64,000 nucleotides of DNA from an uncultured Lachnospiraceae bacterium (GTDB lineage: Bacteria; Bacillota; Clostridia; Lachnospirales; Lachnospiraceae), in assembly GCA_910588845.1 (NCBI GenBank), contig CAJURU010000003.1, forward strand, positions 111,952 through 175,951, in the 5' to 3' direction. The notes under the pieces were generated by a model. That model searched no databases, had not been told where the DNA came from, and saw only the letters and a program-made list of their open reading frames with translations. The translations under genes were made by a program, and so were the position numbers. Each line of letters starts with the position of its first letter. The first letter of the stretch is position 1. Shown here piece after piece: positions 1 through 8,566 of the stretch.

Positions 1-2530
1 CCTTAATCTGAGGCAATGCCTGCGCCGGGTCGAACTCCAGATAATCCATATCCACTTGGGTAGCGTTCCCAGTAATCGTGTAATATACCATACTTGCCGC
101 TGTATTCTCAGACTTTGACAAGTCGTAGAACACTGTCTGCCACTTTCCGCCCGTGTTATGGACCTCAAAAACTGCCGCCGGATCATGGTCTGCTTCCTGA
201 CATCCCAGACGAATCTGCGCATCGCCATTACTCCTGACTTTCAACGCTACGAGTCCTTTCTTCGGATAACCAAAATGGTGAATAACAAATTCCGTCCCAG
301 CTGCGCTGGCGTTCGCCCTCACAAAAGTGGTATCGCCCTCTTTCATCACCTCCGCTGTTCCCCTGCGGAGCGCAGAGAAATATTCCGTTTGGCTAATGGT
401 CTTTGTATCGCCGCTGAAATCTTTCTTGCGGGAAATCCCATCTGCCGCTGCCGCCTCTGGCGTAAACATAAGCGTGGAAAGCCCGATAAAATCACCGGAC
501 GCCCCTTCCGGCATAATGCTCTCATAAGCATCCGCCACATAGCGGTATTTTTCCTGGCTCATATCTGCTTTGGCAATATATTTATAATAATTGTAGACAA
601 TTCCATAATAGTTAGAAAGATTTCCTTTCCAGGGATAGCCGTTAATAGACTTATATATGCCGTTGGGTGAGGAAGAACTCACACCGCTGTCTGCCGGAAT
701 CCAGGTCACCTCATAACCCAGATGATATTTTGCCAGATAAGACGCGCCTGCCAGCAGACGGTCATCCTGGAACTCAAAAGGATTGACAGCATTCGCCGCC
801 GTCGATATCGTTCCCTCCTCCGGATCCACCAACGTTCCCTGCGCATAAATGCTGGCCACCAGCTCGGAAAGTCCACCTAAATTGCCATAGGCATGTCCCT
901 GGTCACGCCCCATCTCCATCAACTGAATATTCGGCTCCTTCAATATTTCTCCGGTCAGGTCATTCTTTTCCACCTTGCGAATCTGATATTTGACAGAACC
1001 ATTTCTTCCGCCATGTTCTCCTTCCGTATTGACGAGCGTGCGCTCCACCGCCTTTCCATACATGACGGCGTCATTGGTAAATATGGATTCCCCCATCATT
1101 CCCAACACATTAAAGCTGTGCTGATTCATCCAGAACCAGGTTGCGTCATAGAACTTGTGCACAATATTCATAAATCCGGTCAACTTGTCCGTATCTTCCT
1201 GTGTCCACTGCAATTCTTCGTTATCGCACTCCGTATAGCGCAGGATTTCCGCTGCAAAACAGAGGTTATAGACAACGTCCCCAAAGCGGAAATCCGTATG
1301 GTCAACCGCCGATTCCACGAGGGCAAAATTGTCAAGAATCGCAAATACATTCCTGCGGTACTGCTCATTACCGGTAATATACCACATCAACGCCTGGTGC
1401 GCCGCCGTCAGGCTGTCCATCTGACAGCGCTGGGAAACAAATTCTCCGGGATTACTGTAACCCTCAATCGCCCAGGGCCCTGGAATATGGATAAAAATAT
1501 CATTATCTGGTTGAAAGAAAAGTCTGGGATTTAACGCAGCCTTAGGATTATTTATCAGCGCGCCATAGCCACTAAGCCAAGGTTCATCCCCCGCGCGCAC
1601 ATGACGCTGCATGGTCTCAAGCTGATCGGCAGACATACCAATACCAGGATGGCTTAATCCAGAGGATGCGTCCGTCGCTCTGCGAATCTGCGGTATGTAT
1701 TCTGTAACCCCCGCCGGCTCATTCTTCGTGTTTTCATTCTCAAAGTCATAGACTGCCCTCTCAGCCTCGTACGCTGTTTGAATCTGCGCCGGCGTTAAAA
1801 CGCCGCCGTAAATGCGCAAATCTTTCATAGAGCCTGCAAACGCCTGATCCTTCGCATAACCGGACCTGCCAAGATATACGAGAAGGTTCTGTCCAAAGTC
1901 TGTTGTCGTCCGCGACTTTTCCGCCGTGCCCACCAAATTTCCGTTCAGGTAAGAAGAAATACTATTCGCTGTAAGCACCACCGTATACTGCGCCCACTTG
2001 CGCTCTAAGCCTGTGGTGTCTCCCTCTATTACGCCGACCTCTGTGCGGAACGGCTCTTTCGCGTTGACGCCGTTTGTAAAAACATTTTTATATAAGCCCT
2101 TCGGATTGGACGGGACAAAAAGCCAGTAATTGGGAGAATCTGTTAAAGCTTCCACAGGGGAACAGAAAGACATCGCCGCATAATTCCCCGTGCCGGTACG
2201 GTTTTTCAACCAGACAGATATCGTCAGCGTATCCTGTCCATCCAGCATCCCCTGTGGCAGCTCGGCATAATTCGTACTGCTGTCGTTGTTTCCTGGAAAG
2301 GTAAGCCCATTGTAATAGCGAAGGTTCCCCACCGCTTTTCCGTCACGCCCATTCCCCGAAACATCCTTCAAATCTGTAAGCAGCGGGTAACTCGCCAATA
2401 ATTCCGGCAAATTTGTCTGCGCTGCTTCTGCTGATATAAGATTCTCCCCCATGGGAAATGCTGCCGCTATCGCCAGGCAAAAGCACAACCATATTGAAAT
2501 TATTCTTTTCATCCTGCTACCTTTTCCCAT
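1..2530 (-). CDS. Secreted LamG plus alginate-lyase-like protein (C-terminus beyond window)
   Basis: The reading frame enters from the window's left edge, so the C-terminus is missing and about 843 codons are visible. I read it from the complement. A signal peptide (about residues 1-35, ending near ISAEAAQT) is followed by a concanavalin/LamG jelly-roll domain (about 40-240; YAELPQGMLDGQDTLTISVW and SYLNGNLVGTA are typical strands). A long all-helical region (about 270-640, with TWFWMNQHSFNVLGMMGE and MGRDQGHAYGNLGGL) resembles the (alpha/alpha) toroid of alginate-lyase-like and heparinase-like proteins. A beta-sandwich carbohydrate-binding module follows (about 690-830, ending in QVDMDYLEFDP as in CBM6/35). 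The start at 2530 is preferred because AAGGAG lies 7 bp upstream; an internal ATG at 2512 is the alternative. Exact lyase family and substrate are not settled by eye. It is probably an extracellular polysaccharide-degrading enzyme. Confidence 0.75.
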   Translation of the reverse strand, partial: MGKGSRMKRIISIWLCFCLAIAAAFPMGENLISAEAAQTNLPELLASYPLLTDLKDVSGNGRDGKAVGNLRYYNGLTFPGNNDSSTNYAELPQGMLDGQDTLTISVWLKNRTGTGNYAAMSFCSPVEALTDSPNYWLFVPSNPKGLYKNVFTNGVNAKEPFRTEVGVIEGDTTGLERKWAQYTVVLTANSISSYLNGNLVGTAEKSRTTTDFGQNLLVYLGRSGYAKDQAFAGSMKDLRIYGGVLTPAQIQTAYEAERAVYDFENENTKNEPAGVTEYIPQIRRATDASSGLSHPGIGMSADQLETMQRHVRAGDEPWLSGYGALINNPKAALNPRLFFQPDNDIFIHIPGPWAIEGYSNPGEFVSQRCQMDSLTAAHQALMWYITGNEQYRRNVFAILDNFALVESAVDHTDFRFGDVVYNLCFAAEILRYTECDNEELQWTQEDTDKLTGFMNIVHKFYDATWFWMNQHSFNVLGMMGESIFTNDAVMYGKAVERTLVNTEGEHGGRNGSVKYQIRKVEKNDLTGEILKEPNIQLMEMGRDQGHAYGNLGGLSELVASIYAQGTLVDPEEGTISTAANAVNPFEFQDDRLLAGASYLAKYHLGYEVTWIPADSGVSSSSPNGIYKSINGYPWKGNLSNYYGIVYNYYKYIAKADMSQEKYRYVADAYESIMPEGASGDFIGLSTLMFTPEAAAADGISRKKDFSGDTKTISQTEYFSALRRGTAEVMKEGDTTFVRANASAAGTEFVIHHFGYPKKGLVALKVRSNGDAQIRLGCQEADHDPAAVFEVHNTGGKWQTVFYDLSKSENTAASMVYYTITGNATQVDMDYLEFDPAQALPQIK

Positions 2531-2632
2531 ATCCTTGCTCCTTTTTTATTTCATCCTAGTAATCCTTTGCTTCCGATGGGACGCCTGCTTTAACGGAAAA
2601 ATCCTCAAAAATCCCCACCGGCACTTCTTCCC

Positions 2633-2818
2633 CTAACGCATACTCCTCTCCATCCTCTTTCTCAAAATGATGACCCGCTGCTTAATGGGGAATTCTGCCC
2701 GTTTCCCATCAGGCAGCGCATAAATATCATCAAGCGTATGGATTTCCTTTTTCTCTAATTCTTCTATTTTCACTGCTTCTATACAGCCCCCCCTTCTGAG
2801 CGTTACAGTTTTGCCCAT
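2633..2818 (-). pseudogene. N-terminal fragment of a Uma2 family (DUF820) nuclease
   Basis: The 61-codon frame contains TLDDIYALPDGKRAEF, which matches the conserved N-terminal signature of Uma2/DUF820 proteins (TLEDYYALPDGKRAELIDG-like). Full members run about 180-200 residues and carry a PD-(D/E)XK-like catalytic core. Here the match stops after about 35 residues and is followed by unrelated sequence ending in KRMERSMR, so the catalytic part is absent. It lies between the secreted lyase-like gene and an aldo/keto reductase. I read it as a truncated, non-functional relic; a short expressed peptide cannot be excluded. Confidence 0.5.
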
Positions 2819-2851
2819 ACATTTGGCGATAGCTGAACTGTTACCTCAAAA

Positions 2852-3988
2852 TTACTGCATCCTTTTTACAAAATCCGCCATCGCCTCCGAAATCTTAATC
2901 TGCTGCGGACATACCGCCTCACAACTGCGGCACCCTACACAGGCGCTGGGTTTCTTTTCTTTTGGCACAGCCATCAGTGCCATCGGGGCGATAAATCCGC
3001 CTTCCGTATAGCTGTGCTCGTTGTATAGCCCCAGCAGCGAAGGGATATCAAGCCCCTTAGGGCAATGGCTCACGCAGTAATGGCAGGAGGTACAGGGAAC
3101 GGTCTTTGTCTTTAACATATCTGCTGCAATCTGCTGTAAGGCAGCAAACTCCTCCTGATTAAGAGGTTCTTCCTTAGAAAAAGTTTCAACATTTTCTTTT
3201 AACTGTTCAAAGTCAGACATACCGGAAAGCGTTACCACAACTTCCGGCAATGACTGTAAGAAACGAAACGCCATACCGGCGGCTGTCTCCTGTGGACGAA
3301 GAGCTTTTATTTTATCTACTTCTTCTCTCTGCAAATTGCACAGTCTTCCGCCGCGCAGCGGCTCCATCACCCACACGGGAATCTTGTACTCCGAGAGCAG
3401 CCCTACTTTTGCTTTCGCATCCTGAAAAGACCAGTCCAGCCAATTCAACTGAATCTGGCAAAACTCCATATGCTCGCCATAAGCTTCCAGAAACCGCCGC
3501 ATCACCTCACAGTTTCCATGTGCGGAAAATCCCAGATGATGAATGCGCCCCTTCTCTTTCTGTTCCATTAAGTAATCAAAAATATGGTACTTCTCATCGA
3601 GATACGCATCTATGTTCATCTCACAGACATTGTGAATCAGATAAAAATCAAAATAAGTAACCCCGCATTTCTCAAGCTGCCGCTCAAAAATCTCCTCCAC
3701 TTTGTCCATGTTGGAGAGGTCATAGCCCGGAAACTTCGTGGCAAGGTAATACTTTTCCCGTGGGTATTTGTTAAGCGCCCTGCCCATCACAAGCTCTGAA
3801 TTGCCATTATGGTACCCCCAGGCGGTATCATAATAATTGACGCCCTGTTCCATGGCATAAGCCACCATTTCCGCAGTCTTTTCCTCATCAATGTCTGCGT
3901 CCCTGCCATTGATAACCGGAAGACGCATAGCCCCCATGCCCAAAGCAGATAATTTTAAATCCTGAAACTCCTTGTAAACCATAATCAT
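2852..3988 (-). CDS. Aldo/keto reductase with C-terminal 4Fe-4S ferredoxin domain
   Basis: The N-terminal TIM barrel of the aldo/keto reductase superfamily covers about residues 1-270: GMGAMRLP at the start, the catalytic-Asp/Tyr region YYDTAWGYHNGNSE, DFYLIHNV in the middle and WVMEPLRGG. A dicluster 4Fe-4S domain follows at about 285-378 with CTSCHYCVSHCPKG and CVGCRSCEAVCPQQ, giving eight cluster-type cysteines. This architecture is the common clostridial oxidoreductase family COG1453, whose physiological substrates are mostly unknown. The start at 3988 (MIMVYKEF) is preferred because AAAGGAGAGGGA directly precedes it; the frame stays open upstream to 4015. Monocistronic in appearance. Confidence 0.88.
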   Translation of the reverse strand: MIMVYKEFQDLKLSALGMGAMRLPVINGRDADIDEEKTAEMVAYAMEQGVNYYDTAWGYHNGNSELVMGRALNKYPREKYYLATKFPGYDLSNMDKVEEIFERQLEKCGVTYFDFYLIHNVCEMNIDAYLDEKYHIFDYLMEQKEKGRIHHLGFSAHGNCEVMRRFLEAYGEHMEFCQIQLNWLDWSFQDAKAKVGLLSEYKIPVWVMEPLRGGRLCNLQREEVDKIKALRPQETAAGMAFRFLQSLPEVVVTLSGMSDFEQLKENVETFSKEEPLNQEEFAALQQIAADMLKTKTVPCTSCHYCVSHCPKGLDIPSLLGLYNEHSYTEGGFIAPMALMAVPKEKKPSACVGCRSCEAVCPQQIKISEAMADFVKRMQ

Positions 3989-4015
3989 TCCCTCTCCTTT
4001 CGCAATGAATATCAA

Positions 4016-4346
4016 TTAGGCGTTTGCGAAACGCCAGAACCCACATAAATATGGCTATATTTTCTAATTAAAACAAAAATAGCTCATTTAACTATATCTA
4101 ATAAAATTATACCGCGTCCGCTTTCAGAAGTCAGCTTATTTTTCAAATTTTTTCACTTCTACTTTCGTGGACTTATTGAGAATAAAAACCAGAACCTTTT
4201 TTTACTTTCTTCCCTTTCATCATTTTTTAACCTATCTGTATCTAAATGAACATTTCGTTGTCCATCGAGGGTAAAATTAAAAAGTCCCAGGGATGTCTAT
4301 GTTATTTATATAAGTACCGCGACCATCAGGCCGCGGCGCCGTAAAA
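4016..4346. other. Gene-free spacer with hairpin and possible degenerate element end
   Basis: No coding frame is supported in these 330 bp. The left edge TTAGGCGTTTGCGAAACGCC is both a short hairpin (GGCGTTT-GCG-AAACGCC) and similar to the terminal repeat of the MITE at 51559 (TTAGGCAATTGCGAAAC). At 5285 the complement reads TTAGGTAATTG, again like that terminal repeat, so 4016-5285 might be a degenerate inserted island, but the flanks show no target duplication. A GC-rich stem (CCGCG...CGCGG) near 4316-4336 may terminate the small gene to its right. Confidence 0.35.
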
Positions 4347-4700
4347 TTATTTAACAAATTGTATCAATATCGTACCATCAATCTGTGCAGGAAAACTTTC
4401 TGCAAGAGTACCAATATATGAGACAATAATGTGCTCTCCTTGTTCTATTGAATCAGGAGTCCTGTCATCAGAGATAACTGTATCTTCCTCTATAGGTATG
4501 TAGCAGTCTCCCATATATTCCTCGTTCAATGTGTCCTTAAAATCATAGCAAATTAATATTTTGCTATCGTCCAGGAAGACCTTTTTTATATAACCCTCAA
4601 CTGTGGCGCTATTTGTTGCCGGACTATCGTTAAATCTACAACTACAAAAATCAGCGACAATTATTATTAAAACAATAATGGTAACTATCTTTTTATTCAT
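4347..4700 (-). CDS. Small secreted or membrane-anchored protein, unknown function
   Basis: A 117-residue frame starts at ATG 4700 (MNKKIVTI) with GGGAG 7 bp upstream. Residues 5-20 are a strongly hydrophobic segment ending in DFCSC, which could be a signal peptide or an atypical lipobox; the canonical lipobox L-[AS]-[GA]-C is not met. The rest is a small beta-rich acidic domain (VEGYIKKVFLDDSKILICY, CYIPIEEDTVI, GTILIQFVK) reminiscent of an OB-like fold, with no family I can name. The same frame is open upstream into a protease remnant, so automatic callers may merge the two; the ribosome binding site and signal sequence argue for a separate start. Confidence 0.55.
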   Translation of the reverse strand: MNKKIVTIIVLIIIVADFCSCRFNDSPATNSATVEGYIKKVFLDDSKILICYDFKDTLNEEYMGDCYIPIEEDTVISDDRTPDSIEQGEHIIVSYIGTLAESFPAQIDGTILIQFVK

Positions 4701-4703
4701 GGC

Positions 4704-5135
4704 AATCTCCCTTATTTGCAGGCACCAATATCCTTTAAGTATGTAAAGGATACCCTTTGTAATTCTTGCGCCACTATTCGTTGAACCCAAAACAGAATCT
4801 CCATGATGGATTCCATAGACTATCTTTGTTGAAGAATCGTATATAGGATAACCACTTTGACCAATTTCTGTATCTATCTTATATTTAAGGGAACCTGTTT
4901 GTACCTTTGTAAGCTTACCTGAATGCCTCCACATCTGAACATTCTGCCCATGCATTTTAGAGTCTTTATTGTAAGTGGCCTTGTCTCCTGGATAACCACA
5001 GACAGTAAATTTTGCTGCCTCAAGATTAGCTTTTGTAGTATATCCAATACCAAACCATCCACAAGTGTTACCTGCATTAGAGCTAAGTTTAATGTAGCCC
5101 CAGTCATTGGCAATGGACTGATTACTTGGATATGA
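4704..5135 (-). pseudogene. Remnant of a V8-type (S1B) glutamyl endopeptidase
   Basis: The frame shows the C-terminal barrel of trypsin-like, V8-family secreted serine peptidases: NDWGYIKL (Asp-bearing strand), GWFGIGY, CGYPGD, QMWRHSG, KIDTEIGQSGYPIY (nucleophile Ser in GQSG) and VYGIHHGDS. The N-terminal barrel with the catalytic His (normally xTAxHC), the signal peptide and the propeptide are missing; upstream codons look unrelated. Only about 145 of roughly 280 residues remain, and the frame runs without a stop into the next small gene. Considered a truncated, inactive relic. Confidence 0.6.
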
Positions 5136-5285
5136 CGAACACCTAGACAGTCTCAAAAAGGCGGCAGGTACTTTGCACAAACAGTATGATTCCTTAGACA
5201 GCAGGTAATGGAATGGAGAACTTATTGCCGGATTGTGTAGTGACGCAGGTGTTCATCTGATTCTTAGCCAGTAACAATTACCTAA

Positions 5286-6233
5286 TTAACTAAAATAAAT
5301 CAACTCATCCTCCGGTTTCTCAGCAGGCTGCACATCCAGGGCATACAAAACCGGTCCTTTTCCTTTATATTCCAGTGCAAATTCCGTTTTCATCTCCGCA
5401 GTCACCGTAACCCAGGATTTATGAGCAATCTCTGCCGCCTTGTTGTATTTACATTTAAACCCAATAAACGTAACATCATCCACACAGCAAGTCATGGCAA
5501 AACGCCCTGGGATCAAAACATCTTTTTTCATCTTCTGCGGGCGGTAAACAAGCGCCAGGAACCGCACCTTCCTGCCCTCATATTTCCTGGGATCATCTAA
5601 AGCGTCCATATACCAGATACCGTAATCCATATCTGTGATATCTATGATTTCCTGGTTTAAATCGTAGGGCAATTCCTCCATATCGTTCTCATCAATCGTA
5701 CCGTCCGCCCGCTCGTAGGCAATCTGCGCCTTGCGGTTCAATGCCTTAATCGCGCGGCGGAACTTACCCTTGGGTGTGTCGTCGTCACAGCGGTTGATAA
5801 TCACAACGTCCGCCGCGAAGAGCTGCTCCATAATCATGGCGCGCATATTCGTCAAATACATCTCAAAAGTCGTGGCGTCCACTGTGGCAAGCGACTGTAC
5901 CAGAATCCAGTCCTTCGGCAAATCCATTTCCAGAAATGTCGCCATCTGCCACGTTCCATTGTATTCGATAAATACCTGGTCGGGCTGATAGGCAAGCTGT
6001 AATTCCTTTAACTTTACCGGAGTAAATGATGCTTCCTCCTCAATCATCACCATCTTGGCATTTACGTTTTCAAGTTCCGCTTCCTCAAATTCCACTTCCC
6101 CATCCTCACAGAGAATCAGAAGGGTCCTGCCGCCCTCGCCAAAGTCTCCCTCAATCAAAGTCTCCCGAATCAGAGAACTCTTTCCGCTGTCCATAAAACC
6201 GGAAAATAAATATACCGGAATTTCCATATCCAT
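5286..6233 (-). CDS. CobW-like GTPase with C-terminal YcgQ/TIGR03943-like domain
   Basis: Residues 4-200 form a CobW/HypB/UreG-type G domain with a divergent P-loop GFMDSGKSS and an INRCD guanine-specificity motif (NKxD-like). The metal-binding CxCC motif of metallochaperone GTPases is absent; the equivalent region reads MIEEEASFTP. Residues about 220-315 (VRFLALVYRPQKM, GRFAMTCCVDDVTFIGFKC) resemble the C-terminal domain of the TIGR03943/YcgQ family, which is linked to zinc-related permeases in Bacillus. It follows the His-rich CobW gene at 6445-7515 on the same strand, separated by about 210 bp of hairpins. A partner role in metal (probably zinc) supply is inferred from fold and neighbour only. 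The start with MDMEIPV is preceded by AAAGG about 10 bp upstream. Confidence 0.72.
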   Translation of the reverse strand: MDMEIPVYLFSGFMDSGKSSLIRETLIEGDFGEGGRTLLILCEDGEVEFEEAELENVNAKMVMIEEEASFTPVKLKELQLAYQPDQVFIEYNGTWQMATFLEMDLPKDWILVQSLATVDATTFEMYLTNMRAMIMEQLFAADVVIINRCDDDTPKGKFRRAIKALNRKAQIAYERADGTIDENDMEELPYDLNQEIIDITDMDYGIWYMDALDDPRKYEGRKVRFLALVYRPQKMKKDVLIPGRFAMTCCVDDVTFIGFKCKYNKAAEIAHKSWVTVTAEMKTEFALEYKGKGPVLYALDVQPAEKPEDELIYFS

Positions 6234-6276
6234 ATGATCACAACCTTTCTCTTCCCATGGAAATCAATTTAATAAT

Positions 6277-6431
6277 CAAGAACGCCGTCGCGTTCTTGCT
6301 GCGGGGTGCGGGTCAGCTTTGCTGACAGAAACAAATCCGCACCCCTGCAATTCGCCGAAGGCATCTCCGTCGGAGATTGGACTCTCACTGAAATAAATTT
6401 GTTTTACTCACCACTTTTAGAAGTGAGAGCC
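6277..6431 (-). other. Array of stem-loops between two CobW genes
   Basis: At least four inverted repeats are packed into 155 bp: CAAGAACGC/GCGTTCTTG (6277-6298), GGGGTGCGG/CCGCACCCC (6303-6345) enclosing TCAGC-TTT-GCTGA, ATCTCC-GTC-GGAGAT (6363-6377), and GGACTCTCACT/AGTGAGAGCC (6379-6431) with a smaller nested stem. In the transcript direction it would be the 3-prime end of the His-rich CobW mRNA and the leader of the next gene. It could be a terminator/antiterminator, processed spacer RNA or structured intergenic repeat; the sequence alone does not decide. No ORF is supported. Confidence 0.5.
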
Positions 6432-6444
6432 TTCTCCGAAGAGA

Positions 6445-7515
6445 TTAAATTCCAAACAACTCCAGCAATTTTTCCTCTTCCACATCCGTGCCGATAACGC
6501 AAAGCCGCCCGGTATAATCCGCTTCCCCGGTACGCAGCTCATATTCTCCGTCCACCATATCAAAGTAAATCCATGTTCCATCCTTACAGGGCACAATCCC
6601 CTTGGCGCGCAAAATCGTACCGTAATCTTCTGTCTCACAGAACGCCTTCAATGCATGTTCAATCGTCTCACGCGCAAACACATGCGGCGTTTCCTTCCCC
6701 CAGCTTGTGAAAATTTCATCTGCGTGATGGTGATGTCCATGTTCGTGATGATGACCATGCCCGTGACAGCCGCAAGTACAATCCTCCCCATGATCGTGAT
6801 GATGTTCATGTTCGTGATGGCGCTCATGTTCGTGATGCTCATGTTCGTGATGCTCATGCTCACAATGCTCATGCTCGTGATGGCGCTTATGCTCCTCCAG
6901 TAATTCTTCTTCCATCGTCTTCTGCTGCTCAATCACCTTATAAATCTGTTTTCCATCAATGTCGTCCCACGGCGTTGTGATAATTGCCGCCCTGGGATTC
7001 TTCTCTCGAATTGCTGCTGCAACAACTTCGGTCTGCTCCGGCTTCACATTCTGCGTGCGGCTCAACACCACCACCGTTGCATACTCTATCTGATTATTAA
7101 AGAACTCACCAAACGCTTTCATCTGCTTGGTCGCCTTGGGGGTATTGACAACTGTAATTCTGCCGTTTAATTTTACCTCATTTTCCGCTTCCACTTCCTG
7201 CACGGATTTCATAACATCGGACAGCTTGCCCACGCCGGACGGCTCAATTAAAATACGGTCTGGATGAAAACGCTCCATCACTTCCCTGAGATTCTTACCA
7301 AAATCGCCTACCAGGGAACAACAGATACAGCCGGAATTGAGCTCGCTGATTTCAATTCCTGAATCCTTCAGAAACCCGCCGTCAATACCGATCTCACCAA
7401 ATTCATTTTCAATCAATACAATCTTTTCCCCCTGAAAGACATCCTCTAACATTTTCTTGATGAACGTCGTCTTTCCTGCGCCCAAAAAACCTGAAATAAT
7501 ATCAATTTTTGTCAT
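6445..7515 (-). CDS. CobW/ZNG1-type GTPase metallochaperone with His-rich loop
   Basis: Classic COG0523 organisation: Walker A GFLGAGKTTF (about residues 10-19), metal-binding CICC within SGCICCSLVGD (about 63-73), switch II EPSGVGK, then a linker with about 60 residues dominated by His-Glu pairs plus CTCGCHGHGH, and the CobW C-terminal domain (SWGKETPHVF, GTILRAKGIVPC, TGRLCVIG). Such proteins deliver metals, often zinc, to client enzymes using GTP hydrolysis; the extended His/Cys loop supports storage or transfer of zinc, nickel or cobalt. ATG 7515 has AGGAGG 8 bp upstream; a TTG two codons earlier lacks room for a ribosome site. No Zur box was recognised upstream. The His-rich stretch is low-complexity DNA and could vary in length among strains. 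Confidence 0.88.
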   Translation of the reverse strand: MTKIDIISGFLGAGKTTFIKKMLEDVFQGEKIVLIENEFGEIGIDGGFLKDSGIEISELNSGCICCSLVGDFGKNLREVMERFHPDRILIEPSGVGKLSDVMKSVQEVEAENEVKLNGRITVVNTPKATKQMKAFGEFFNNQIEYATVVVLSRTQNVKPEQTEVVAAAIREKNPRAAIITTPWDDIDGKQIYKVIEQQKTMEEELLEEHKRHHEHEHCEHEHHEHEHHEHERHHEHEHHHDHGEDCTCGCHGHGHHHEHGHHHHADEIFTSWGKETPHVFARETIEHALKAFCETEDYGTILRAKGIVPCKDGTWIYFDMVDGEYELRTGEADYTGRLCVIGTDVEEEKLLELFGI

Positions 7516-7546
7516 GTTCAATTCCTCCTGCTCCTATCTCATATAC

Positions 7547-7669
7547 TCATTTTAACATTATAATTCCTATACTTCCATCCCATCTGCTTATTTTAACGTT
7601 ACAATTCCTACACTTCCATCCCACATGCTTATTTTAACGTTACAATTCCCTTTTCCACGAAAAATGCCG
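7547..7669. repeat. 41-bp tandem repeat duplicating a gene 3-prime end
   Basis: Three units start at about 7547, 7588 and 7629 with a 41-bp period (each beginning T[TC]ATTTTAAC[AG]TTA[TC]AATTCC). The rightmost, partial unit is the authentic 3-prime end of the DUF2156 gene including its stop at 7629-7631. The two leftward units are extra copies of that end, so they hold duplicate stop codons and no coding. Units 1 and 2 differ at a few positions, so the duplication is not brand new. Confidence 0.75.
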
Positions 7670-8534
7670 GGCGGTAAGAAAGCTTTGCCTTGCGAAGCCC
7701 TTCCGCACCGGTGTCCTCCTCACGGTTCACATACTGGTATTCTGCGGCCGCATGTTCTGCAAATTGCTGGTTTATCATGGGATACGCACCTTGTATTTCA
7801 GCAAACGCTTTCTCAATATGCACGACAAACGTATCGGCGTTCAAGGGTTCCCCGACGGTAAATGCGATAACCTCTCCCCCCGGCTCTGTCCGCAGCAGCC
7901 CGCCCTGTAATTCCAGCTCTTCCATCAGGCGTAAAGCATTCAGGGTCACGCACATCTCATCTCGTTTATCCACGTCATATTCACACTGCATTTCCTCCCG
8001 CCATTTCAAGGCCATCTGGAAACACTCCTCAACATTTTCCGCTGTTATGGGCTCGTAAAGCCAATCTGGGTTGGCTTCCTTGAATCGGTTAATATGGTTG
8101 CGCTTACCGTGAAGTTTCTTACCTGCAAGGCTTATCAGCTTGTCCGCCTCGTACACATAATCCGCCGCATCCCGATTATACGCAATCTGCAACTTCTCCG
8201 GATACCATGTTTCTAATTGTTCAAACTCTTTTACCTGTACCAGATGCATGTGGAACTGTGCCCGCTGCTCCTTAAACCATAAAAACATTACATCCAAGGC
8301 CTTGCGTATTTGCGCCTCCTCCCCAATGGGGAACGTAATACTCGGCGTACCGTCCTCCTGAAAGCCGCAAAATACCAGCGTATCTTCCACTATTGCAAAT
8401 TCTGTGCGGTATTTCCTGCTCCACAAGTAAATATTAGCAAAAACCAAATCACAGCTCCGGTACGGCTTCTGTTTTAAGTAGCCGGTGAGCAGTTCCTTGT
8501 CTTCCAGTTCTATTTTCCGAAACGATATCTCCAT
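7629..8534 (-). CDS. DUF2156 / phosphatidylglycerol lysyltransferase C-terminal-like protein
   Basis: A 301-residue cytosolic protein with the bipartite GNAT-like fold of DUF2156 (LPG_synthase_C). Recognisable stretches are an N-terminal PYRSCDLVFANIYLWSRKY, the central KLISLAGKKLHGKRNHINRF, and GEVIAFTVGEPLN followed by HIEKAFAEIQGAYPMINQQF and a terminal KLSYRPAFFVEKG. Homologues include the C-terminal catalytic part of MprF, but this stand-alone clostridial form has no membrane segments and its acceptor is unknown; transfer of an amino acid from aminoacyl-tRNA is plausible by homology only. It lies 33 bp downstream of the ABC exporter gene and may be co-transcribed with it. Its 3-prime end is tandemly duplicated. 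Confidence 0.8.
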   Translation of the reverse strand: MEISFRKIELEDKELLTGYLKQKPYRSCDLVFANIYLWSRKYRTEFAIVEDTLVFCGFQEDGTPSITFPIGEEAQIRKALDVMFLWFKEQRAQFHMHLVQVKEFEQLETWYPEKLQIAYNRDAADYVYEADKLISLAGKKLHGKRNHINRFKEANPDWLYEPITAENVEECFQMALKWREEMQCEYDVDKRDEMCVTLNALRLMEELELQGGLLRTEPGGEVIAFTVGEPLNADTFVVHIEKAFAEIQGAYPMINQQFAEHAAAEYQYVNREEDTGAEGLRKAKLSYRPAFFVEKGIVTLK

Positions 8535-8566
8535 AAATCTTTCTTATCTCCTATCTTCTATGTTGT

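Noticed and set aside
893..1534. Long plus-strand open frame
   Set aside because: It is antisense to the secreted lyase-like gene, with no ribosome site or recognisable domain.
6720..6900. Short repeated units that look like a tandem or CRISPR-like array
   Set aside because: They are codons of the His/Glu-rich loop of the CobW protein, without spacers or constant repeats.
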